Shown here: positions 16,168 to 23,857 of the stretch, piece after piece | Layout: each line of letters starts with the position of its first letter | Position numbering within the stretch: the stretch's first letter is position 1 | Assembly: GCA_903902035.1 (NCBI GenBank) | Contig: CAIUTG010000183.1 | Coordinates: 1-41,363 of the forward strand | Length of the DNA: 41,363 nucleotides | Origin: an uncultured Curvibacter sp. | Lineage (GTDB): Bacteria > Pseudomonadota > Gammaproteobacteria > Burkholderiales > Burkholderiaceae_C | Direction of reading: 5' to 3' | Translations under genes and position numbers: made by a program | The notes under the pieces: model-generated | Seen by the model: the letters and a program-made list of their open reading frames with translations, nothing else | What the model was told of the DNA's origin: nothing | Databases searched by the model: none

Positions 16168-17604
16168 TCAAAGGTGGTAAGCCAATTGCAATACATCCTG
16201 CAATTTTTTTGATTGTTTGAGCGCCATCTTCAACACGGCCCGATCGAGTTCATTGAGCTGGTCCGGGTCAATCCGGTTTTCAGCCCCCGAGGGCAGGTTC
16301 TCGCGCTGGTGCAGCAGGCGCAATTTCTGGATGAACAAGAACCCGTCCACCATGGCCTCCACATCCTCCCCCACCAAGGCCCCGCGCCGCACCAGGGTGC
16401 GCAGGCGCTCGATGGTGGAGGTTTCGCTCACCCCATGGGCCAAGGCCAAAATGCGCGCAGCATCGACAAACAGGCGCGAGCCAAAGGCCTTCAGGTCCAG
16501 GGTGTTGGGAAAGTCTTTGTCGTCGTCAAAAACAAAGTCCCGGATCAGGCCCAGCGGGGGACGGGCCTTGAGCGCCGTTTCTGCCATGAAGCGCAAGAAC
16601 AGGCCTTCCTGGGGCACGCTTTTTTGCAAGCCCAGATGCAAGGCTTCGGCCAAAGCCTCTTGGCCATAAAGGGGCCGAAAGTCAAAGAAGATCACCGCGT
16701 TGAGCATGGCCTGGGCATCGCCGCTGCGCATCCAGTCGGCAAAGCGTTGACGCCACTCGGCCAGCGACAAACACAGCTCGGGGTTGCTGGCCATGATGTT
16801 GCCCTTGCACAAGGGGAAACCACAGGTGTCCAGTCGGTCATTCACCACCGCAGCGAAGGGCAAGAAGGCTTGCCGGGTGGCCTCCACCTCTTCGGGCTTG
16901 CAATCGAACAGCAGGCCATTGTCCTGATCGGTGGCCAGGGTTTGCTCAAAGCGCCCTTCCGAACCAAAGGCCAGCCAGCACCAGGGCACCGGGGGCAGGG
17001 TGAAATCACGTCGGGTCAATTCCACCACCCGCATCACCAGCAAATCATTCAGGGTGGACAGGGTTTGCATGACCTGCTCGGCAGCAGCCCCCTCGGACAA
17101 CATGCGCTTGGCCACTTGTTGCGCCTCGTCAGCGGCCATTTCCAACACATGCATGTCGCGCGCCTCACGAATGGTCATGCTCAACGCTTTGGCGTTGCCA
17201 CGCTGCACATCCAGGATGTCGCTTTGCGAAATCACCCCCACCAAGCGCCCCGCCGCGTCGACCACGATCAGGTGATGAATGCCATGTCGGGCCAACAACA
17301 TCTCGGCCTGGTAAGCCTTGGCGCGCCAGTTCAACAGGATCAAATGGCTGTCGGAGATGAGCGACAAAATCATCGTGTCCAGGTCCAGGCCATGCAAAGC
17401 CACCTTGTGCAACAAATCGCGCAAGGTGAAAATGCCCATCGGGCGGCCGCTCTCAGGCTCAACCACCACCACCGAACCCACTTTTTCAGCGGCCATCAAA
17501 GCCACCACTTCGCGCAGCAAAGCGTCGGGCATGACCGTGACGGGCTTGCGACGCAGGAATTCAGCCAAGGGGCTGTGCAGGGTGAGGCGGTTGCGGGCGA
17601 CCAT
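16168..17604 (-). CDS. CBS-domain protein with DUF294 nucleotidyltransferase-like region
   Basis: A 478-residue soluble protein. Two CBS repeats occupy roughly residues 14-135 (PVTVMPDALLREVVALM and ILLNWRAKAYQAEMLLARHGIHHLIVVD). The DUF294 nucleotidyltransferase motif GSEGRFEQTLATDQDNGLLFD follows around residue 240, with the Asp pair kept, and a DUF294_C helical domain ends the protein. The family is known as a putative regulatory nucleotidyltransferase; the reaction is not established. The start is the ATG at 17604, one codon after the TTG start of the track. Only 13 bp separate it from the upstream exonuclease gene, and the two types are commonly adjacent, so they probably act together. 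Confidence 0.85.
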   Translation of the reverse strand: MVARNRLTLHSPLAEFLRRKPVTVMPDALLREVVALMAAEKVGSVVVVEPESGRPMGIFTLRDLLHKVALHGLDLDTMILSLISDSHLILLNWRAKAYQAEMLLARHGIHHLIVVDAAGRLVGVISQSDILDVQRGNAKALSMTIREARDMHVLEMAADEAQQVAKRMLSEGAAAEQVMQTLSTLNDLLVMRVVELTRRDFTLPPVPWCWLAFGSEGRFEQTLATDQDNGLLFDCKPEEVEATRQAFLPFAAVVNDRLDTCGFPLCKGNIMASNPELCLSLAEWRQRFADWMRSGDAQAMLNAVIFFDFRPLYGQEALAEALHLGLQKSVPQEGLFLRFMAETALKARPPLGLIRDFVFDDDKDFPNTLDLKAFGSRLFVDAARILALAHGVSETSTIERLRTLVRRGALVGEDVEAMVDGFLFIQKLRLLHQRENLPSGAENRIDPDQLNELDRAVLKMALKQSKKLQDVLQLAYHL

Positions 17605-17617
17605 CAACCAGCCAGCC

Positions 17618-19189
17618 TCAGTATTGAACCCGGGCGTACCGGGTTTTTTGTGAGGCTTGCAGCGCTTGTGCCAAGGTGTGAATACCGCGCTGACGCAACA
17701 AGGGCAAGAGTTTCAGGAACACCTGGCCGGTGATCAAGGCATCTTGCACCGCATCGTGCCGACCTTCGGCCTGCACGCCCAAGCGGGCGGCAATGGCTTC
17801 CAAAGCGTGGTTGTCCTGCTCCGGATGAAGCCAAGCCGAGAGCAGCAGGGTGTCAAGGACGGGCTGCAAGAATCGCACCCCACTTTTGTCTTCGCGCAAC
17901 TGCAAGAAGCGCAAATCGAAAGCGGCATTGTGTGCCACCAGCACCGTGTCACCACAAAAAAAGTGAAATTCAGGCAACACTTCGTCGATGCGGGGTTGGC
18001 CTTTGAGCTGGGCCTCGTGAATGCCGTGAATGGCCATGCTCGCCGGGGAGATCGGGCAGCCCGGATCGATCAACTGATTGAAAATTTCTGCCGTCAACAA
18101 ACGCCGGTTCACAATGCGCACCGCACCAATTTGAATGATCTGATCCACCGATGGGTTGAGTCCGGTGGTTTCGGTGTCAAAAACGGTAAAGCCTAAGCGG
18201 CCCAAATCCTGCTGCTGCAGCAAGGCCAGGCTGGGACTGGCCTCCAAATTCTGGAACAGGTCGAAATCATAAAACTCGGGCCGGTGGTGCCACGCCCGGG
18301 GCGTGGCGTTCAGGACCGAGGCCGGCACCAAGGGCGCGGAGGGGCTCGGGGTGTCAGCAAAATTCACGGGCTCCTGGTGCATGAACATCAACACATAGCC
18401 CGTGATGTCCAGGCCCTGCGCCTCGTCGGCACTGGCCATGCTGATGGGGGCCAGTTGGACCTCATAAACCTCGCCCGCGACCGCCCCCGGCAAGGCCAAT
18501 TGCAGCGAGGGCTCCGCCTCGCCTTGAATCACCTGCTCCAGCAATTGGGCTTGCGCCTGGGCCAGAGCGGGCTCCGACAAAACGCTGTAAATGGATCGGC
18601 CCAGACCAATTTTGGGATTGCCGCCCAAGCGGCCTTCCCGTGCCTTGGGGTTGTAGAGCACCACCCGCCCCGCTGGATTGACCACCACCACCCCCACCGG
18701 CAACTGGGCCAGCAGCACCGCCAGACAGCTGCGCTCTGACGCCACGGCTTCGCGTGCCGCTTGCACCTGGTTTTGCACATCCGCCAGGAGATGGTCACGC
18801 TGGTCGGCCAGTTGATTGGCGGCTGCGGCCAGGGCCTGCACTTCCAGCGGGCCCGTCACGGCCACCCGAAAATCCCGGTTGGATTCGTTCATGATCTGCA
18901 GCTGCTGGGCCATTTGAGCCAGGCCTTTGACATACGAACGAAAGAGCTTGTGCAGCAAGACCAAACCGGCCACAAAGCCCAAGAAAGTCAGCAAGCCACC
19001 CGTCAACCAATGTGGCGCAACCAAGCGCAGCACGTCGTGGCGCTCAGACTCGGGCATGTCCAGATACACCACGGTGACGGTCAAAACAAATGGCCCGGTC
19101 ATCAACAGACCCAGGGCCAGCGTCGCCAAAACAAAGCGGGCGTTGGCGCTGATCCGGGTCAGCTCAAGAGGGAGGGACAAGGGCTTCAC
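17618..19189 (-). CDS. Membrane-anchored PAS-DEDDh exonuclease (DnaQ/PolC-epsilon-like)
   Basis: A 523-residue protein of four parts. Two membrane segments (about 18-42 and 63-84) flank a short extracytoplasmic loop; a HAMP-like region and coiled coil follow (about 85-155). A PAS-like domain comes next (AVLLAQLPVGVVVVNPAGRVVLYNPKA, about 165-280). The C-terminus is a DEDDh 3'-5' exonuclease with Exo I VFDTETTGLNP, Exo II VAHNAAFDLRFL and Exo III GRHDAVQDA. The layout is that of a sensor whose output is a nuclease, not of the replicative epsilon subunit, which is about 240 residues. The start is a GTG without an evident Shine-Dalgarno site. It is followed by the CBS-DUF294 gene in an operon. 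Confidence 0.85.
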   Translation of the reverse strand: MKPLSLPLELTRISANARFVLATLALGLLMTGPFVLTVTVVYLDMPESERHDVLRLVAPHWLTGGLLTFLGFVAGLVLLHKLFRSYVKGLAQMAQQLQIMNESNRDFRVAVTGPLEVQALAAAANQLADQRDHLLADVQNQVQAAREAVASERSCLAVLLAQLPVGVVVVNPAGRVVLYNPKAREGRLGGNPKIGLGRSIYSVLSEPALAQAQAQLLEQVIQGEAEPSLQLALPGAVAGEVYEVQLAPISMASADEAQGLDITGYVLMFMHQEPVNFADTPSPSAPLVPASVLNATPRAWHHRPEFYDFDLFQNLEASPSLALLQQQDLGRLGFTVFDTETTGLNPSVDQIIQIGAVRIVNRRLLTAEIFNQLIDPGCPISPASMAIHGIHEAQLKGQPRIDEVLPEFHFFCGDTVLVAHNAAFDLRFLQLREDKSGVRFLQPVLDTLLLSAWLHPEQDNHALEAIAARLGVQAEGRHDAVQDALITGQVFLKLLPLLRQRGIHTLAQALQASQKTRYARVQY

Positions 19190-19213
19190 GGCGCCCAGTT
19201 TAGCAAGCGTCGC

Positions 19214-20050
19214 TCAGACCGTGGCCAAGGCCATCACACCCGCCGCTGTGTTGGAAATCGGGATGTGGTAATTTTGGTGAACGGTGCTGACCTGGTCGCC
19301 CAAAGCACCCCGCATGGCCAACCACATCACCAGCTCCACACCTTGGGTCCCGGTTTTTTCAACCAACTCATGGATGCTGAACTGTGTGGCCCAAGCCGGG
19401 TTGTCTTGCAGGCTCTTCATGAATTCCAAATCAAAAGGTTTGTTGATGTGCCCTGCCCGTGCCCCATCCAATTGATGGCTCAAGCCGCCGGTGCCGATCA
19501 CGACCACTTTTTTGTCGCTGTCCCAGTTTCGAATGGCCTCACCCACCGCCTGACCCAGCTTGTAGCACCGCTGCGCCGACGGCATGGGGAACTGCACCGT
19601 GTTGATGCACACCGGCACGGTCAATACCGGGCACTCGGCGCCGGGCCAGAACAACTTCAAAGGCAGGGTGAAGGCATGGTCCACCCACATTTCCTGGCAG
19701 GTCGTGATGTCGAACTCCTGCTCAATCAGGTGGTTGATCAAATGCCAAGACAATTCGGGCGTGCCCTTGAAGGGAGGCAGCGTCGGAATGCCCCAGCCTT
19801 CGTCGGCATTGCGGTACTCAGGGGCTGCGCCGACCGAGAAAGTCGGCATTTTGTCGAGGAAGAAATTCAGACCATGGTCGTTGTAAAACACCACAGCCAC
19901 ATCGGGCTGGGTTTGGGCCAACCATTCATGAATGGGGGGAAAGCTGTCAAAGAACGGCTTCCAGTAAGGGTCTTGTTGGGTTCCCTTGGCAATCGCTGCG
20001 CCAATGGACGGGATATGGGAAGAGGCGAGTCCGCCGACGATGTGGGCCAT
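19214..20050 (-). CDS. Protocatechuate 4,5-dioxygenase beta subunit-like (LigB/PmdB family)
   Basis: A 278-residue class III extradiol dioxygenase catalytic subunit. It begins MAHIVGGLASSHIPSIGAAI and contains VVFYNDHGLNFF, MWVDHAFTLPL, GTGGLSHQLDG, GVELVMWLAMRGAL and YHIPISNTAAGVM, which parallel LigB of Sphingomonas. The histidines of SSHIP and NDHG and the Glu of GVELVMW would be the Fe(II) ligands. The alpha subunit gene lies 10 bp upstream. Protocatechuate is the likely substrate, but gallate or a related catechol is possible: the 4,5-cleavage downstream genes are not in the window. Confidence 0.85.
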   Translation of the reverse strand: MAHIVGGLASSHIPSIGAAIAKGTQQDPYWKPFFDSFPPIHEWLAQTQPDVAVVFYNDHGLNFFLDKMPTFSVGAAPEYRNADEGWGIPTLPPFKGTPELSWHLINHLIEQEFDITTCQEMWVDHAFTLPLKLFWPGAECPVLTVPVCINTVQFPMPSAQRCYKLGQAVGEAIRNWDSDKKVVVIGTGGLSHQLDGARAGHINKPFDLEFMKSLQDNPAWATQFSIHELVEKTGTQGVELVMWLAMRGALGDQVSTVHQNYHIPISNTAAGVMALATV

Positions 20051-20060
20051 CTGATTCTCC

Positions 20061-20408
20061 TTATTGGGCCGCTGCCCGCAATTTGGCTTGAAATTGTGCT
20101 TTGGTCATGCCGGTCTGGGCTGCGCCCAGGTCTTGCACATCCAGGCCCAAAATGCCAGCAAATTTGGCCAGGTAATACACATTGCCGCCCGCAGCCAAAA
20201 GGCCCAGCACATCACGGTTTTGAATCGCTCGGCGTTGCGACTCGTTCAATCCATAGGACTGCATATAGGCCGCTTCATCGGCTTTGAACGCCTGGCGGTT
20301 GTCGGCTGAGTTGAAAGAAAAACACATCTTGTTGAGCGCATAGCCTTTTTGGGCCTGCTCGCCATCAAACAAGGTGGTACCTGGAATGGGGGGGTGGTGT
20401 TGGGTCAT
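20061..20408 (-). CDS. Protocatechuate 4,5-dioxygenase alpha subunit-like (LigA/PmdA family)
   Basis: A 115-residue small helical subunit. The sequence IPGTTLFDGEQAQKGYALNKMCFSFN, the stretch FKADEAAYMQSYGL, and NRDVLGLLAAGGNVYYLAKFAGI are characteristic of LigA, which caps the active site of LigB. It precedes the beta subunit by 10 bp on the same strand, so the pair is co-expressed. The upstream side faces a divergent LysR gene across 58 AT-rich bases. Confidence 0.88.
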   Translation of the reverse strand: MTQHHPPIPGTTLFDGEQAQKGYALNKMCFSFNSADNRQAFKADEAAYMQSYGLNESQRRAIQNRDVLGLLAAGGNVYYLAKFAGILGLDVQDLGAAQTGMTKAQFQAKLRAAAQ

Positions 20409-20427
20409 GGGCTGGAGTTTGTACGGT

Positions 20428-20444
20428 TTTATTCATAAAATAAA
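20428..20444. promoter_or_regulatory. Candidate LysR-type operator between ligA and the LysR gene
   Basis: TTTAT-N7-ATAAA (20428-20444) in a 58-bp AT-rich divergent gap fits the T-N11-A pattern of LysR sites; a tighter TTTAT-TC-ATAAA palindrome is nested inside it. The AT-richness makes chance matches likely, so only location and symmetry support the call. Confidence 0.4.
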
Positions 20445-20466
20445 CTCATATTTACTAATTTATTTA

Positions 20467-21357
20467 ATGAAAAATATCGATCATTTGGACCTGGATGGCC
20501 GTCTGCTCCAACTCTTGGTAACGCTGGTGGAGCTGGGCTCGGTGACCCAAACGGCGCAAAGGATGGACGTGACCCAATCCGCTGTGAGCCACCAACTGGA
20601 CCGGCTGCGGGCCATTGTGGGCGACGAACTGTTTGTGAAATCCGGACGAGGCATCGTCGCCACAGCGCGGGCCGAGGCCCTGGCCGATCAGGCCAAAGCC
20701 TTGCTGGCACAGATGCAGCGCCTAGTTCAAGCCGAGGTGTTTGATGCCAGCCGTTTGAAGCAATGTTTCACCATCGCGGCCAACGATTTGCAACGTGATT
20801 TTTTATTGCCCCAGCTGTTGAACCGCCTGCGGGAACAAGCACCCGGGGTGAGCTTGCGGGTGATTCCTTCCGATGTGCCCACCGCTGAGATGCTGCGCGA
20901 CCAGGCCTGTCAACTCGTGATCAGCCCGCGCCCGCCCGATGCCACCGACATCCGCCACAAACGCCTGTTCACCGACACCTATCGGGTCTTTTTTGACCCC
21001 AGCCAACGCAAGGCACCCCGCTCGCTCAAGGCCTTTGAAGCCGCCGACCATGTGCATGTGGTGCACACGACCCAGCGCAAGCTGGAGATTGATGAAGTGC
21101 TGGAAAAATCAGGCATCACGCGCCAGTTTGCCGTGACCGTCAGCCATTTTGGCGGGGTCGCCGCCTTCATCCAGGGCAGTCAGCGATTGGCCACCTTGCC
21201 CGGGCTGTTGCGCCAGGGCCTGCTCAGGGGCTTGGCCGATGCGCCGCTGCCGATGCCCACCCCAGACATGCCCATGTATGCCATTTGGCATGTGCGCCAC
21301 CAACGCGACCCGGCCCATGCCTGGCTGCGTGGGGCCTTGTTTCAACGAACCGTGTAG
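20467..21357 (+). CDS. LysR-family transcriptional regulator
   Basis: A 296-residue LysR regulator. The N-terminal winged HTH reads LLQLLVTLVELGSVTQTAQRMDVTQSAVSHQLDRLRAIVGDELFVKSGRG, and the effector-binding region follows from about residue 95. The ATG at 20467 is chosen; the track's earlier start at 20374 lies inside ligA. It diverges from ligAB, the usual position for the regulator of that operon, so it probably activates the dioxygenase genes in response to an aromatic ligand (inference). Its 3' end overlaps the convergent DUF6515 gene by 16 bp. Confidence 0.9.
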   Translation: MKNIDHLDLDGRLLQLLVTLVELGSVTQTAQRMDVTQSAVSHQLDRLRAIVGDELFVKSGRGIVATARAEALADQAKALLAQMQRLVQAEVFDASRLKQCFTIAANDLQRDFLLPQLLNRLREQAPGVSLRVIPSDVPTAEMLRDQACQLVISPRPPDATDIRHKRLFTDTYRVFFDPSQRKAPRSLKAFEAADHVHVVHTTQRKLEIDEVLEKSGITRQFAVTVSHFGGVAAFIQGSQRLATLPGLLRQGLLRGLADAPLPMPTPDMPMYAIWHVRHQRDPAHAWLRGALFQRTV

Positions 21358-21995
21358 CCGCGCGAATCCATGCACATCGCGAAAGCTTGGTTGTAAGCAT
21401 TCACATTGCCCGCCACATTGGGTTGCGCGGCGGCCCAGTTGCTGCATTGGTTGGCGTCGGCCTGAACCTGGGCGGCGGGCTGACCATTGCGGGGGTAGAT
21501 CATGGGGGCGGCAGGCAGGGCTTGGGGCGCCATGGGAGCGGGCTCAACCTGAGTCGGCACGACCGTTTCAATGCCTTGTGGGGGCTCCACCACCACATAG
21601 CCGCCCGGGGCGGCTTGGTAATAAACCCCGTTGGCGTAGTAGTAGGTCAAGCCGGCAAAAGCCAACACCATCATGTCGACGGGCAACATGGGCACCACCA
21701 AGCCAAAAGACGGACGGGCCACACAGTAATAACCCCCGCAAGGCGAATACCAAATACCGGCATGGTAAAAAAAGCGGCCGTCACCCACTCGAATGGCGGG
21801 GCCCGGCAGGGCGCCAATGCGCACGCCCACCGCTGGGTAAGCCGCAGGCCGACCATGACGGACCTCCATCCCAGGACGACCGCGCTCTTCACGCTCATGG
21901 GGTTCAGCCCAGACAGTCGTTTGAAAAGCCAGCAAGGTGGCGGTCAAAGCCGCCCACTTCAAAACGGGCCCATTGAATTCAAATGTCAATTTCAT
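21342..21995 (-). CDS. Exported DUF6515-like hypothetical protein
   Basis: A 217-residue protein with a signal peptide (hydrophobic LKWAALTATLLAFQTTVWA then EPHERE). The mature part is rich in Tyr, Gly and Pro, with RVGDGRFFYHAGIWYSPCGGYYCV and LTYYYANGVYYQAAPGGYVVVEPPQG. These match what I remember of DUF6515 proteins. The C-terminal region, DANQCSNWAAAQPN...YNQAFAMCMDSRGYTV, has a cysteine pair often seen in small exported proteobacterial proteins. The function is unknown; an envelope or periplasmic role is likely from the signal peptide. It converges on the LysR gene and diverges from the DUF3443 gene. Confidence 0.75.
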   Translation of the reverse strand: MKLTFEFNGPVLKWAALTATLLAFQTTVWAEPHEREERGRPGMEVRHGRPAAYPAVGVRIGALPGPAIRVGDGRFFYHAGIWYSPCGGYYCVARPSFGLVVPMLPVDMMVLAFAGLTYYYANGVYYQAAPGGYVVVEPPQGIETVVPTQVEPAPMAPQALPAAPMIYPRNGQPAAQVQADANQCSNWAAAQPNVAGNVNAYNQAFAMCMDSRGYTVR

Positions 21996-22056
21996 GATCG
22001 ATTACTCCAAGATTCAGCGATTCATTTTAGGAGGGGTTGATGAACTAAAGTAAATA

Positions 22057-22082
22057 ATCAGGGCCACATCTCACGCCCTGAT
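22057..22082. repeat. Perfect 8-bp inverted repeat between DUF6515 and DUF3443 genes
   Basis: ATCAGGGC and GCCCTGAT are separated by ten bases in the divergent gap (21996-22150). The site lies 62 bp from the DUF6515 start and 69 bp from the DUF3443 start and has no T-tract on the sense side of either gene. It therefore looks more like an operator or mRNA hairpin than a terminator. Confidence 0.6.
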
Positions 22083-22150
22083 CGGATTTATTACACTCAC
22101 TGACGATGCGTGTGTTGGGCCGTTCTTGGTCGATCTACTTTCAAATTTCT

Positions 22151-23380
22151 ATGTGGTTTCGCCGTTTCACCGCCCTGCTGAGTCTGGGACTTGTACTCTT
22201 ATCGGGGTGCGGAGGCGGTGGCAGCTCGTCTTCCGTCACGACCAGCAGCACCTCCAACACAGCCACCCCTTTGGCCGCCAACGCCATCAACGTGCAGGTG
22301 ACCGGTGGCATTCAAGGTGGTTTTTCCAACCTGCTGATGGCGTCGGTCACGGTCTGCATTCACGGCGCCACCCGCTGCCAAACAATTGACAATGTGCAAG
22401 TCGATACCGGCTCAACCGGCCTGCGCCTGCTGGCCTCGGCCTTGAGTGGCCTGGCCTTGCCAGCGATCGCGGGCAACAGCAACGGTTCGACTCTGTACGA
22501 ATGTGCCGACTTTGCCGATGGCGTGGTGTGGGGCCAAATGGCCACTGCCGACGTCAAATTGGCCAGCGAATTGGCCAGCAACCTCCCCATCCAAATCATT
22601 GCAGACACCTCGGCTTTCGCCAGCATGCCCAGAACTTGCAGCGACCTGGGCAGCAACCAAAGCTCTTTGGCGGCCTTGGGCGCGAACGGCATATTGGGTG
22701 TCGGCTTGTTTGCCCAAGATGGTGGCGCTTATTTCTCTTGCACTGCCGCTGGCAGTTGCAGCAGCACTCAGGTGGACACCGCCAACCGTACCAGCAATCC
22801 AGTGGCCAGTTTCAGTACCGACAACAATGGCGTGGTGATTCAATTGCCGGCGGTGGGAACCAGCGGCACGAACAGCCTCAGTGGCAGTTTGATTTTTGGC
22901 ATCAACACCCAAAGCAACAACCAATTGAGCAGCAGCGCCACCGTGATATCGGTCCCCGCCACAGGACCACAGGCGGGCTACTTCAGCGCCACCCTCAATG
23001 GCCTGACCCTGCCCGACAGTTTTCTGGATACGGGTTCCGGTGCTTATTTCTTTGATGACAGCGGCTTGCCGGTGTGCGCCAACAATAGCGATGCAAAAGA
23101 CATGTATTGCCCCGGCAGCAGCCAGGCCGCCTCGCAGCTCAGCCTGAGCGTCAACCTGGCAGGTCATGCGGTGACGGTGAATGTGGCCAACGCCAGTTTT
23201 TTATACCAACAGAGCACCAATGGGGCCGAAAATGCGGTGTTCAGCAACTTGGCTGGCACCACGGGCGGCGTGCTGGGCCAATCGTTTGACTTTGGTCTGC
23301 CCTTCTTCTTTGGCCGCACGGTCTACACCGGTTTTGCCGTGCCTGGCAACACCAGCGGCCCTTATTACGCATTCCAATAA
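22151..23380 (+). CDS. DUF3443 family lipoprotein with two aspartic-protease-like DTGS motifs
   Basis: A 409-residue lipoprotein. The ATG at 22151 gives a compact signal, MWFRRFTALLSLGLVLLSGC, with lipobox LLSGC; the track start at 22106 would add 15 residues and cannot be excluded. Family hallmarks are VTVCIHGATRCQTIDNVQVDTGSTGLRLL, GANGILGVGLFAQD, FSTDNNGVVIQLP, SGSLIFGINTQSNN and FGLPFFFGRTVYTGF. Two Asp-Thr-Gly-Ser motifs occur, at Asp85 and Asp293, resembling the two catalytic lobes of pepsin-like enzymes. Function in the family is unknown to me. It would be anchored in the outer membrane or inner membrane facing the periplasm. A strong bidirectional terminator follows directly. Confidence 0.82.
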   Translation: MWFRRFTALLSLGLVLLSGCGGGGSSSSVTTSSTSNTATPLAANAINVQVTGGIQGGFSNLLMASVTVCIHGATRCQTIDNVQVDTGSTGLRLLASALSGLALPAIAGNSNGSTLYECADFADGVVWGQMATADVKLASELASNLPIQIIADTSAFASMPRTCSDLGSNQSSLAALGANGILGVGLFAQDGGAYFSCTAAGSCSSTQVDTANRTSNPVASFSTDNNGVVIQLPAVGTSGTNSLSGSLIFGINTQSNNQLSSSATVISVPATGPQAGYFSATLNGLTLPDSFLDTGSGAYFFDDSGLPVCANNSDAKDMYCPGSSQAASQLSLSVNLAGHAVTVNVANASFLYQQSTNGAENAVFSNLAGTTGGVLGQSFDFGLPFFFGRTVYTGFAVPGNTSGPYYAFQ

Positions 23381-23407
23381 AAAAGCCACCTGAATCAGGT
23401 GGCTTTT
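23381..23407. terminator. Bidirectional rho-independent terminator
   Basis: AAAAGCCACCTGA and TCAGGTGGCTTTT are perfect 13-bp arms around one base. A-rich sequence on the left and TTTT on the right give a U-tract in both directions. It serves the DUF3443 gene (stop one base upstream) and the convergent HiPIP gene (stop at 23451). Confidence 0.9.
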
Positions 23408-23450
23408 CAGCGCTGACCGCAGAGGGGGCTCTGGTCAACCAGCAGGGAGC

Positions 23451-23741
23451 TTAAGCCTTCTTGGCGAATGCGCTGCACCAACCCTTGGCCGACACTTGCT
23501 TGCCCGCGAACAAGGCGCAACCCCCGGCGGCATCGCCCGCCTTGCCTTGGAACAAGGCGCATTGACCGCAAGCCTGACCGGGCTTGGCTTTGGCAGACTT
23601 GCTGGCGTCAGCCACATAACCCAAGGCAGCGGCTTGAGGGTCTTTTTCGTCCACCATGGCGGCTTCGGCCAGGGTCATCGTGGCCAGAGCGCCAGCGCCC
23701 AAAACGGATTGAATAACGAAGGTACGGCGGTTGGTTTTCAT
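23451..23741 (-). CDS. High-potential iron-sulfur protein (HiPIP)
   Basis: A 96-residue precursor of a small periplasmic [4Fe-4S] electron carrier. Its N-terminus MKTNRRTFVIQSVLGAGALATMTLAEA is a Tat-type signal with twin arginine. The four cluster cysteines are Cys58, Cys61, Cys75 and Cys89 (C-x2-C-x13-C-x13-C, ending GWCSAF), the HiPIP pattern. The start is the ATG at 23741, preceded by GAGG; the track start five residues earlier is less likely. It lies on the same strand as ccmI, 116 bp downstream. HiPIPs pass electrons to terminal oxidases or reaction centres; which partner is used here is unknown. Confidence 0.93.
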   Translation of the reverse strand: MKTNRRTFVIQSVLGAGALATMTLAEAAMVDEKDPQAAALGYVADASKSAKAKPGQACGQCALFQGKAGDAAGGCALFAGKQVSAKGWCSAFAKKA

Positions 23742-23828
23742 GAAAGCCTCTTTCAAAGAGTGGTTGCAGTTAAATGGTTCAAGCGCGACGATTCTAGCGA
23801 AATCAACTGAATTTTAGGTTCTCCAACC

Positions 23829-23842
23829 GCCCTTGCAAGGGC
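23829..23842. repeat. 14-bp perfect palindrome between ccmI and the HiPIP gene
   Basis: GCCCTTGCAAGGGC reads the same on both strands and lies 15 bp past the ccmI stop. As RNA it could form only a 5-bp stem with a TGCA loop, and it is not followed by a T-tract. It may be a weak end-of-operon hairpin or an operator for the HiPIP gene. Confidence 0.5.
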
Positions 23843-23857
23843 AAACACTGACGCAAG

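Noticed and set aside
16213-17733. 506-residue plus-strand ORF
   Set aside because: Shadow of the CBS-DUF294 gene, extending into the exonuclease gene.
18761-20287. 508-residue plus-strand ORF
   Set aside because: Antisense to the exonuclease, ligB and ligA genes; sequence is low-complexity shadow type.
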